From contig JWZX01002496.1 in NCBI GenBank assembly GCA_001275005.1, forward strand, positions 1 through 29,989: 29,989 nucleotides of DNA. The letters are read 5' to 3'. The notes below the pieces were generated by a model, which searched no databases, was not told the DNA's origin, and was given only the letters and a program-made list of their open reading frames with translations. The translations under genes were made by a program, and so were the position numbers. This DNA is from Chrysochromulina tobinii. Lineage: Eukaryota > Haptophyta > Prymnesiales > Chrysochromulinaceae. This document shows positions 1-7,800 of the stretch, piece by piece. Within the stretch, counting starts at the first letter, position 1. Every line of letters starts with the position of its first letter.

Positions 1-1387
1 CCGCGTCCTTCGGCGCCGATCCGCCTGCCGCCGCCGCCGCCGCCGCCGCGCCGCCCGCCGCCGCCGCGCCGCCGGCGACCGCCGCGCCGCCGGTCTGCTT
101 GAGAGTTCCCTTACCGGTAGCTCGAGTTCCCTTACCGGTGACCGCTGCGAGCACAGCCGCATCCGAGTCCTTGGGCGCTGTTGCGTCGGGCGCTGTGTTG
201 GGCGAGTCGTTCGGCTTGGGCCGCTTGGCATGCGTCGCCTCATGCGGATCGCCCTCGGCCTGCAGGAACTCGAGCTCCACGGCCGCCACGTCCGCCAGCA
301 GCCGTTGTAGCCGTTTGGGCACGATCTCGACGCCCTCGAGCAGGTAGCCTCCCAAATTAGGCAAGAGCTTCTTATAAGAGCCGAAGAGGCGATCGAGGCC
401 GTCCTCCTCGATCGCGAGCGCGGGCGAGTGCGGCAAGAAGTCGTTACCCACCAAAAAGGACAGCAGGAGCAGGTCGTTCAGGATGCGGTCGAGCGAGAAG
501 TCGAAAGGGAGGAGAAGCGTGCGTAGCTCGAGATCGAGGTACCTGCGCAACAAATCCGAATGCAAGAGCACGTACTCGCCCGTCGCGCGCAGCGAGACGG
601 CCTTGGAGCTCGCCGACTTGCGCCCTCGGAAGACCACCTTCTCGCGCAGGATCACCACGGCAGGCGCGTGCGTCGCCAGCGCCAGCATGATCAGATCCGC
701 GTCCAGGCCGTAGATGCAGTGACGGCGCGACCGCTCGCGCGCCGAACGGATGTGCTGCGCGATCTTATGCTCGCCCTCGCCAGGGCAGTCGGCGCCCGAG
801 AGAACGATCCGGAGGCCACGCCAGAGCGCATCGTGCTCGATCTTGTACCGAATGAAGTACCGCAGCTGCGCGGCCACCTCGCTCATAAAGGCCGTGCCCG
901 GCGTGATGCAATTCGAGTCGAACTCGGCATCAACCTCCTCCTCCGCCGCCTCGGGCGTGTCCGCCAGCGGCGCGTCCGCCAGCGACGCCTCGGCGGCGCC
1001 CTCCGGCGCAGCTGACATTGGCGCCGCCGCCGCCGTCGCCGCAGCCTTAGCGCGCTGCACCTGCCGGTCTCGGGCGGTGCGGTAGCGCCGTTGGCGCTGC
1101 TGGTTCATCTTGGCCCGCGGGGCGACTCCGTCGATGGCGATGTACAGCAGTCGACGCGGCCGTGCAAGCTGCACGAGGCTGTCGATCTTGCTGCACATGC
1201 GAATGTACATGTCGCCGTCACGCCCGCCGATGGACTCGCCCGCATCGCCATGCGTGGCATTGTGCAGGATGCCGTTGGCGTCGAGGTAGAGGTTGTCGAT
1301 CTCCGGCATGGGCATCGTCTCGTCGACGGGGCGATTGATCAGCGGGTACCGCTCGCTCAGCCAGCGGTACAGATTGGGAACGCCCAT
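1..1387 (-). CDS. XRN1-like 5'-3' exoribonuclease, N-terminal part (runs off left edge)
   Basis: The reverse strand reads open from an ATG at 1387 to the window edge (about 462 residues). It starts MGVPNLYRWLSERYPLI, the usual start of XRN nucleases, which degrade 5'-monophosphorylated RNA processively. All seven catalytic acids of the family are visible: D36 (LDANGILH), D86 (AIDGVAPRAKMNQQR), E204 and E206 (CPGEGEHKI), D229 and D231 (GLDADLIML), and D316 (FLVGNDFLPH). FDSNCITPGT is near residue 157. The segment YKKLLPNLGGYLLEG near 339-352 resembles cytoplasmic XRN1 more than nuclear XRN2/Rat1, which is an inference. After about residue 380 the reading turns into a low-complexity insert of Ala/Gly runs and two GKGT units, coded by GCC/GCG triplets at about 20-95. 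The C-terminal part lies outside the window. The gene is divergent from the one starting at 1482. Confidence 0.93.
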   Translation of the reverse strand, partial: MGVPNLYRWLSERYPLINRPVDETMPMPEIDNLYLDANGILHNATHGDAGESIGGRDGDMYIRMCSKIDSLVQLARPRRLLYIAIDGVAPRAKMNQQRQRRYRTARDRQVQRAKAAATAAAAPMSAAPEGAAEASLADAPLADTPEAAEEEVDAEFDSNCITPGTAFMSEVAAQLRYFIRYKIEHDALWRGLRIVLSGADCPGEGEHKIAQHIRSARERSRRHCIYGLDADLIMLALATHAPAVVILREKVVFRGRKSASSKAVSLRATGEYVLLHSDLLRRYLDLELRTLLLPFDFSLDRILNDLLLLSFLVGNDFLPHSPALAIEEDGLDRLFGSYKKLLPNLGGYLLEGVEIVPKRLQRLLADVAAVELEFLQAEGDPHEATHAKRPKPNDSPNTAPDATAPKDSDAAVLAAVTGKGTRATGKGTLKQTGGAAVAGGAAAAGGAAAAAAAAGGSAPKDA

Positions 1388-1541
1388 GCCGCCGCGCGGG
1401 GAACGCCAATGAGCCGACCTGTGGCCGACCCGTGTCGCGAGAAGTTATGTACAAAAGGTCAGCTCTATAGAACTGTAGGGAATGCCCACGTGTGCTCTGC
1501 ACATCTATGTAGTTCCCAGCAGACTTTGCTCTGAGGTTTTG
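1388..1541. promoter_or_regulatory. Short divergent promoter spacer
   Basis: The XRN1-like gene starts leftward at 1387 and the unrecognised gene starts rightward at 1482 or 1542. Both promoters must therefore lie within about 95-155 bp unless one overlaps coding sequence. I see no clear TATA box in it. Confidence 0.45.
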
Positions 1542-3275
1542 ATGGCGGATTCGTACTGCCGCGGCGCGCGGAGTGGATTGGCCAAACAAAACAACCAGGG
1601 TGGGGCTCTCGACGCCCTGCTGGCCAAGCCGTCCGGTCGCCGTCGCGCCGTCGCGCCGTCGCGCGGAGCGGACCTTATGGACCCGGCGACTGCTAAGCAG
1701 CAGCAGCAGCAGAAGGCTCGGCAGATGACGAGCGCCGACGATCTGGCCCGCCAGAGACGTGAACGCGACCGTGAGAAATTGCAGCGTGATGAGGCCAAGA
1801 AGACTGATTACCTGGAGAAGCAGAAGTTGCTCAACATGATAGAGGCGCCACTCATCTCGCTGCTCGAGCGCCTCGGCGTCCGCGAAGAGCTCTCGCTCGC
1901 CCTGGCGAATGAGAACGTCACCTCGCTCGCAGCACTTCGCGCCTGCGATCATGAGGTGCTGGCCACCAAACTGACTAACCGACTGCTGCAGGACAAGCTC
2001 TTGACCGCGAGCGTAGCAAAAAGACCACCGGGCTGGATGCAGGACACGATGTCAACGGCCGTCGACATGGCTCGGCGCGACCTCGCGATGCATGCGATCA
2101 ATGCACTCATGCTTCCCGAGGACTACGTCTACCAGGACCTCGCGCGCCAGAAGATGCTGCAGCAGGAAAAGGCAAGTCGGGCCGCTGAAGATCAGCATGC
2201 GCGCAACAACTCATACACGATGCCGAAGAATACGCTTCGCGAAGAGGACATCGTCGCGCTGCGCGACAAGGACGGAGCGCTGCGCAAGGAGCTGCTTGCG
2301 GTGACGACGCATTGGCAGGACTTCATCCAGTCGCAGCCAGCTTTCGCGGCGCGGCTCCAGGAAGAGGGTGGCGAGGGGCCCTCCTGGAAGGATACTGTCA
2401 GCTGGTCCCTTTGGATGCTCACGCGGCCGCTGCAGGACGTGGAGAAGGGGACGAGTCGAGGCTCGCTGGTCTTCATGACCAAGCCGGCGATTGAGCGAGC
2501 ACTCAGGTACGCCAAGGACTATGTCTATTACGCGCTCTATCCGCAGATGAAGGAGAAGAGCACGGGCGAGTGGCGCCTTTACTGGGTGCGGGTTTTCACT
2601 AACTTTGGCGCCTTTTATTCCGAGAAGGGCCGCCAACGGTGGATGGACGTGGCCGCCTTCGCTGCGCGCGCCACGGCGCTACGGAAGGGGAAGAGCCTTG
2701 CAGAGCAAGATACCGCCGTTGCCGAGGCGATGCGCAACGTCTGCTCGATGCTGCGCAAACACCAGGTAAGCCGACCGAGGGAGCCATGGTTGCCTGAGAA
2801 TCTGCGAGCCACACCACGCGCCAGCACCGCTCGTGGCAACAGCTCTCGCGGCAGCGGCCATCTGATCACCCAAAGCTCCGCCAACAGCGTCAAGAAGAAC
2901 AAAGGCGACAGCAGCAGCAGGAGCAGGACACCCCCCGAGACGCCTCCGGGTCAAACAGGCGACAGCAGCAGCAGGGCCAGGCGAACGCTCAGCGCACCTC
3001 CGGAGCGGCCCTTTGCCAAGGCAGCCAGCTCTCCATTCATAAGCGGAGTCCGATCGCAGGAAGTGTCGTCTTCGAGCCGGACTGCGGCGACAGCTCTCTC
3101 GCCCGCTGCAGGACCACCTTCGCATCGACGCAGTGGCCCCGATCGACCTACATCTGGAGGCTTTCCGGCAGCCGCCACGCTATCGACGGCGCCCTTGTCG
3201 TCGCGCCGAGATAGGATGACTCGCCGCTCGAAGAGTCCGAGGAGTCCGACTAAACGAAGCAGCCCTAGGAGCTAG
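1482..3275 (+). CDS. Unrecognised 597-aa protein with charged helical N-terminus and basic Ser/Arg/Pro-rich tail
   Basis: I do not recognise this protein. The ATG at 1482 has a purine at -3. A second in-frame ATG at 1542 (MADSYCRG) is the alternative start. Residues about 65-125 are charged and helical (a QQQQQ run, then RQRRERDREKLQRDEAKK), coiled-coil in character. About 118-165 (LISLLERLGV...LAALRACDHEVLATKL) weakly recalls a SAM-type helical domain. The middle (about 230-430) is well-mixed globular sequence with many Trp and Tyr (SWKDTVSWSLWML, YAKDYVYYALYPQ, EWRLYWVRVF). From about residue 430 the protein is Ser/Arg/Pro-rich and ends RSKSPRSPTKRSSPRS, a basic tail that could localise to the nucleus. 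A good 5' splice site (CAG|GTAAGC) sits at 2766, exactly where the globular part ends, so the tail could be altered by splicing. The frame nevertheless stays open to 3275. Confidence 0.7.
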   Translation: MPTCALHIYVVPSRLCSEVLMADSYCRGARSGLAKQNNQGGALDALLAKPSGRRRAVAPSRGADLMDPATAKQQQQQKARQMTSADDLARQRRERDREKLQRDEAKKTDYLEKQKLLNMIEAPLISLLERLGVREELSLALANENVTSLAALRACDHEVLATKLTNRLLQDKLLTASVAKRPPGWMQDTMSTAVDMARRDLAMHAINALMLPEDYVYQDLARQKMLQQEKASRAAEDQHARNNSYTMPKNTLREEDIVALRDKDGALRKELLAVTTHWQDFIQSQPAFAARLQEEGGEGPSWKDTVSWSLWMLTRPLQDVEKGTSRGSLVFMTKPAIERALRYAKDYVYYALYPQMKEKSTGEWRLYWVRVFTNFGAFYSEKGRQRWMDVAAFAARATALRKGKSLAEQDTAVAEAMRNVCSMLRKHQVSRPREPWLPENLRATPRASTARGNSSRGSGHLITQSSANSVKKNKGDSSSRSRTPPETPPGQTGDSSSRARRTLSAPPERPFAKAASSPFISGVRSQEVSSSSRTAATALSPAAGPPSHRRSGPDRPTSGGFPAAATLSTAPLSSRRDRMTRRSKSPRSPTKRSSPRS

Positions 3276-3739
3276 GACGTCCCCATCGTACCATTTGGAC
3301 GAGCGTCTGATAGAGAGATGAAAGCTTACCGATAAGTAAAAAACTAACACGTATTAGAGTGTAGTTCCTATTTCGTATTTGGCGACGTTTGACCTATCTC
3401 CAAAAATCACATTTCGAAAATCTCGTAACCGGGTGACTTTGGGTTTCGTCCCGTGCGAAGGATAGCGACCGTGTCGACTCTCGGCTGTACATGCAATACC
3501 TGTTGCATACAACTACCGACTCGAATCGAACCGCCCGGTCCCCGGACACCGGTCACCGGGTCACGGCGACCGGGACCGCGCATAGACACGGCGCAAAGCG
3601 CGGAGAGGGAGACCGCACGGCACTCGGGTCTCGGCAGTCGCGAGAGGGGGGGCGCGCTAGCAGCTGCCAGCTCCTCAACTTCGAATTGCGAACAAATTCG
3701 AAATTGATTGCGAAAACTGAAGTATCGGACTAAATCAGC

Positions 3740-3930
3740 TAAGTCAAGTCAAGTCAACTGTCAAGTCAACTGTCAAGTCAACTGTCAAGTCAACGGTCAA
3801 CCTGGCAGGTTCGCAACCTCATCGACAACCTCACACGGGCCGTCTAATCGGTGCCGGAGTTGCGTGTGCACAACCCACAAAAGTCAACGGTCAATGTCTA
3901 TCTCTATGTCAAGTGACTTGACTTGACTAA
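3740..3930. repeat. Segment bounded by inverted TAAGTCAAGTCAAGTCA-like ends
   Basis: The left end (about 3740-3757) reads TAAGTCAAGTCAAGTCAA. The right end (about 3910-3927) reads GTGACTTGACTTGACTAA, which is its near-perfect reverse complement. Between them are the 12-bp tandem array and a second AAAGTCAACGGTCAA copy near 3888-3902. It may be a small MITE-like insertion or a foldback satellite. No target-site duplication was identified. Confidence 0.5.
3751..3798. repeat. 12-bp tandem repeat, four units
   Basis: Four head-to-tail copies of AAGTCAACTGTC at 3751, 3763, 3775 and 3787. The last carries one change (T to G). They are preceded by shorter AAGTC units from 3741. Confidence 0.9.
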
Positions 3931-3990
3931 ATAAGCTTTACTTTTACGGCATTAGATTCAGAATGGAGCCTGGCCCTTGCTAGCCGTCGC

Positions 3991-4581
3991 CTACTGCGAC
4001 CTGAAAACGTGGTCGTACGGGATCTCGAAAAACTTTTGGAATTCGGCCACCTTCTGCTGGTCCGCTCCTGGCCTCTCAAATTGCAGGATGACGTCCTTAG
4101 CGCCCCACCTCGGTTCGTTGCTGCCGACGGCCCCCATGATTTGGTCGAATTCCATGAACTTTGCTGGTAGCAGCTTCCGCTCCCAGCGCGCGCCGAATAC
4201 CTTGATCGCCGTCACGGCGATCAAGACATCTCCGGGTTTGATGACTCCAGACTTCTCTGCATTGCCTCCTTCCACAAGGTAATCGACGAGTACCCCCTTT
4301 CCTGGAGCAACCTCTTCGAAAGCAATGCCAAGCGGTCGCTCCAGCGACACCTCATATACATTTTCAGGGAGCCTGAACATCTCTGGAAACTGCACCCGAT
4401 CCTCATCCGGAAAAGGTGCCATGAATTTCTCGAAGCCATCGTAAAATTTGAACTCACCCTTTCCAAAGCCGTCCCATCCCTTTGAGTGCTGGAGTACGAT
4501 GGAACTTGAGCGGGTGCGGACGGCAGGAAAATTCCGAGTTGGAAGAACAAAAGCCGCGACGACGGAGCACATCGCGAACAT
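3991..4581 (-). CDS. Plastid-targeted single-PDZ-domain protein
   Basis: I chose the ATG at 4581 (196 aa) because it begins a compact signal peptide, MFAMCSVVAAF, followed by VLPTRNFPAVRTRSSS. The phenylalanine directly after the hydrophobic stretch and the Ser/Arg-rich, acid-poor stretch after it are the bipartite import signal of red secondary plastids. In-frame ATGs upstream (4674, 4848) would bury the signal, and the one at 4848 would overlap the divergent neighbour. The body contains a PDZ-like fold: VSLERPLGIAFEEV as the ligand-binding strand, then GVLVDYLVEGGNAEKSG, IKPGDVLIAVTAIKV and a final strand VILQFERPG. No protease domain accompanies it, so a scaffold or adaptor role in the plastid is likelier than a Deg/Ctp protease. 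No start-independent homologue is recognised. Confidence 0.82.
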   Translation of the reverse strand: MFAMCSVVAAFVLPTRNFPAVRTRSSSIVLQHSKGWDGFGKGEFKFYDGFEKFMAPFPDEDRVQFPEMFRLPENVYEVSLERPLGIAFEEVAPGKGVLVDYLVEGGNAEKSGVIKPGDVLIAVTAIKVFGARWERKLLPAKFMEFDQIMGAVGSNEPRWGAKDVILQFERPGADQQKVAEFQKFFEIPYDHVFRSQ

Positions 4582-4806
4582 CGCCGAACACGCGCGTCCT
4601 CGTGAGAGTGTCGCTGTGGGGGTTTTCTTCCGAGAACTGAAAGTTGATGATGAAAAACATCTGTGAAGTCTCATAAAATAATCTTCGAGTGTGGGGAAAA
4701 GCGGCCTAACTTCTCGACGGAACTTGTCCGAGCGAAAGCGGTGACGCTCCGCGAAAGTCGACGAGGCGTCGGGCAATAGACGTGTGCACCTCGTGGAGGC
4801 AAAGTT
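4582..4806. promoter_or_regulatory. Divergent promoter spacer between the PDZ and Sfi1-like genes
   Basis: 225 bp separate the two head-to-head start codons and must hold both promoters and 5' leaders. An AT-rich patch at about 4650-4685 stands out from the GC-rich surroundings. No canonical TATA box is seen. Confidence 0.4.
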
Positions 4807-7800
4807 ATGTCCGCTGCCAAGCTCCTCGCCTTGGAGCGCCGCATGCAACGCATCCAGCCGCCGCCGGCGCCACCAAAGAAGCCCACACCTGCACCAATCG
4901 CCCTACCTGAGTCGCCGCCCACAAAGTCGACAGGGCAAGACTCACGATTCGCGACGCCCACAAAGTCGACGGGATCCGTCTCTGAAGCCGAGCTCGTCGA
5001 GGCACACGCGCATGCCCTACTCACCTCAGCCGACACCGATGTCAAAAGCACCATCGGCGTCGATGAATTCGTCAAGTTTGTCACCGCGTCGCCGACGCTG
5101 CTCGACATCCTCAAGTTAGCCGCAGACCTTCGGGCGAAGCCAGCGTCCTCACCCATCGCCCTACCTGAGTCGTTGCTCACAAGGACAACTGCGGCGGCGC
5201 AAGACTGGCTATTCGCAACGCCCACAAAGTCGCTCGTGAACTCACCATTCGCAAAGGCCATATCTCCCTCTACAATGGTCCAGTCGCGACGACGCAGCCT
5301 GCTGAGCACGGAAGTTGCGCAACTTCCGGAAACACGGAAGTTGCGCAACTGCCGTGCTCAGGACGAACACGATCTCTTCAGCATGCAACTCTCGTCCGCG
5401 CGCATCGTCGAGGACCTCCTGCAGCGTGCTGGCGATGAGGCGCGCTGGCGCCGCCAGCGCAACGAGCTCATCCGCGGCTGGCTTTCGCTCGTCAGCGCCG
5501 CGCTGTGCGGCCAGGCCAAAATGCGTGCGCACGACTTGAACCTTCGAGCTGGCTGGCATGCGCTACGGCAGCACGCAAGGAGCTGGCTTGAACGCCGTCG
5601 CGTTTCGGACGGATGCCGAAGGCTATTCATACGGGCCCTCGACGCTTGCCGCGCTCGTGCCTTGCGCCGCTGGCGTGAGAGGCGCGTGCTCTGGCGCGCC
5701 AACCAAATACGTCTCCATCTTGCGATCAAGCTGTGGTGCCAACGGAGCCCAGCGCCCGCGCTGCGCCGCTGGCAGACTTTCGTGTACGAACGGTTCATCC
5801 TGCGCCATGGACTGTGTACCTGGAGGCGTTGGCAGAGCCGTCGGGCGATCAACTCGTGGGCATCGCACGTTTGGCAGGTGCGTCTCTTGCGACAACTCGG
5901 CCGCAAGGCGCTGACGGCCATCTTGCACCGTCGCTCCCGCTGCGCGTTCAACTCGTGGGTCGGCCACGCGAGCACATCGGCGGAAGCGTGCCAAGCCTTT
6001 GGGCGCGGCGGCGCGGTCTCTGTGCTCGGTGGGCAGCGGCGCGCCTTCCACAGCTTCCACATAGCGGCCGCTCAGCGACGTGCAGCGCTCGGCGCGTTGT
6101 ACCGAGGTGCGGCGGCTCTAGTGCACCGGTCGCTGACTGTCAGCTGGAAGAGCTTGCGGGCGTGGAGGGCCAACTGCCGTCACGCGATTGCCTTGATGCG
6201 GAATGCCCATCACGCCCTGCTGCATCGGCAGTCACGGCGAGCTTGGAATCGCTGGAGCGACGCGTGCCACCTGCGGCGCGTGGACCTGAACCTACTCCGC
6301 AAGGGAGCATCCGTCTTCAGCCGGCGGCTCGAGCGCCGACTGTGGAATGAGCTCAAGGCCAAGTCGGCGTCCCATCGCCGGCGGCGCCATCTGATGCAGC
6401 TGACCATAGCAAAGTTGGTCCATCTACGCCTCGTTCGCGCATGGAATGTGTGGAGGCCTGCGAGCGTGGAAGGGCAGCTTCAGATGCGCCGTGTTGCTGC
6501 GTCCGTCGGCCAGTGGCAGCGGCGCGGCGCGCGGTCCGCATGTCTGCAGTGGTGTTCGGTCGGTCGCATGAGGACGATCCTACGCCGTGGCGCAAGCGGC
6601 CTGCTCGCCCGCGCTTTACGCCGCGCATGTAACAGCTGGCACGCCGTGGCGCAAGCTCGCATGAGAGGTATTCGGCTGCTGCGCCGAGGCATCATGGCCT
6701 TTGCCAACGGGCTGAAGCGCCGAATGTGGAACCACCTCACGGAGGCGGCCAGCCAGGCGCGGCGTCACCGCCAGCTGATCGCCGACGCCCGTTCGCGTCT
6801 TGGCCGTCAAGGCGTGTCGCGTGCCTTAGCAAGCTGGGCGGCAGCTGCCGGCTTGCGCGGCCAACAATCGATCATCGTACTGCGAGCGCTCGGCAGCTGG
6901 GAGCAACGGCAGCTCAGGCGCGCATGTAACAGCTGGCACGCCGCGGCGCAAGCTCGCATGAGAGGTATTCGGTTGCTGCGCCGAGGCATCATGGCCTTTG
7001 CCAACGGGCTGAAGCGCCGAATGTGGAACCACCTTGCAGCGAGGGCAGCATTGTCTCGGCAACAGAGGGCGCTCTTCCCGATCGCCCTCGGGCGACTCTA
7101 CAGCCGCGGCCGCACGCGTGCATGGAACGCATGGGTCTGCGCCACTTCGGGGCGGCAACGCGAGCAGCGCCGCCTGTGGAACGCGTGCCTTGAGTGGCAA
7201 CGGCGCGGCATGCGTCGGCCCTGGTTCCACTGGAGATACGTCAGCCGCATGCGCACCAAGGGGCTGGTGGCCCTCCGCAACCTCGCCGGGCGCCAAGCGC
7301 GCCGCGCTTTCAACAGCTGGTTGGCGTTTTGGCTCCGCGTCACCCGCGCCGTGCGCAACCTCGCCCTGAGCCGCGGCGGCTTTCGGTTCGGGAAGCAGCG
7401 GCGCGCGATGAACACGTGGACGGCTTTCCAATCGTCACGAGTCGCCATCGCGGCCAAACTGTACATGAGCGCCGCATCGCTCGTGCTAGCCCAGCACGCC
7501 CGTGCGTTTCGCACGTGGCGAGCGCTCCTCCACGGTCGGAAGCGCACATGCCTGCTGCACGTGCTCCTGCGACGCTCGCAAAGCCGTCGCGCCGTCGCGC
7601 TGCTCTTCCGCGTGTGGCGTGTCGCGTCCCTCGCGCAGAGCACTCTGCGCAAGATTGCGGTGCGCCTCGGCTCCCAAGCCCGCTGGCCACGGCGCGAGGC
7701 CCTCCGCACGGCCATGCTGACGTGGAAGAACCAGCTACGAAAGGGCTACAAGCTGATCGCGAGCACGGCGTTGCGCGAGAACGATGAGCTACGCTCACAG

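Larger units (their letters stand above)
3276..3990. other. Spacer with repeats, no recognisable gene
   Basis: About 715 bp between the 3' ends of two convergent genes. 3300-3430 is AT-richer than the surroundings. About 3530-3595 is very GC-rich with several short CCGGT/ACCGG inverted motifs. 3740-3930 holds TCAAGTCAA-type repeats, listed separately. Short open frames exist but none looks protein-like. Confidence 0.5.

Noticed and set aside
1218-1952. Reverse-strand open frame of 244 codons overlapping two gene starts
   Set aside because: It is antisense to the start of the 597-aa gene and to the XRN1-like N-terminus, with low-complexity Leu/Arg content. The XRN motifs in the other frame are decisive.
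3511-3545. tRNA-like T-loop word (GGTTCGATTCGAG on the reverse strand)
   Set aside because: No matching A-box, acceptor stem or anticodon arm at the right distance.
3741-3800. CRISPR-like short repeats
   Set aside because: The 12-bp units are directly adjacent with no spacers, and the genome is eukaryotic. It is a simple tandem repeat.
4671-5348. Reverse-strand open frame of 225 codons over the Sfi1-like N-terminus
   Set aside because: Antisense shadow of the Sfi1-like coding region, and it overlaps the divergent spacer. No domain features.
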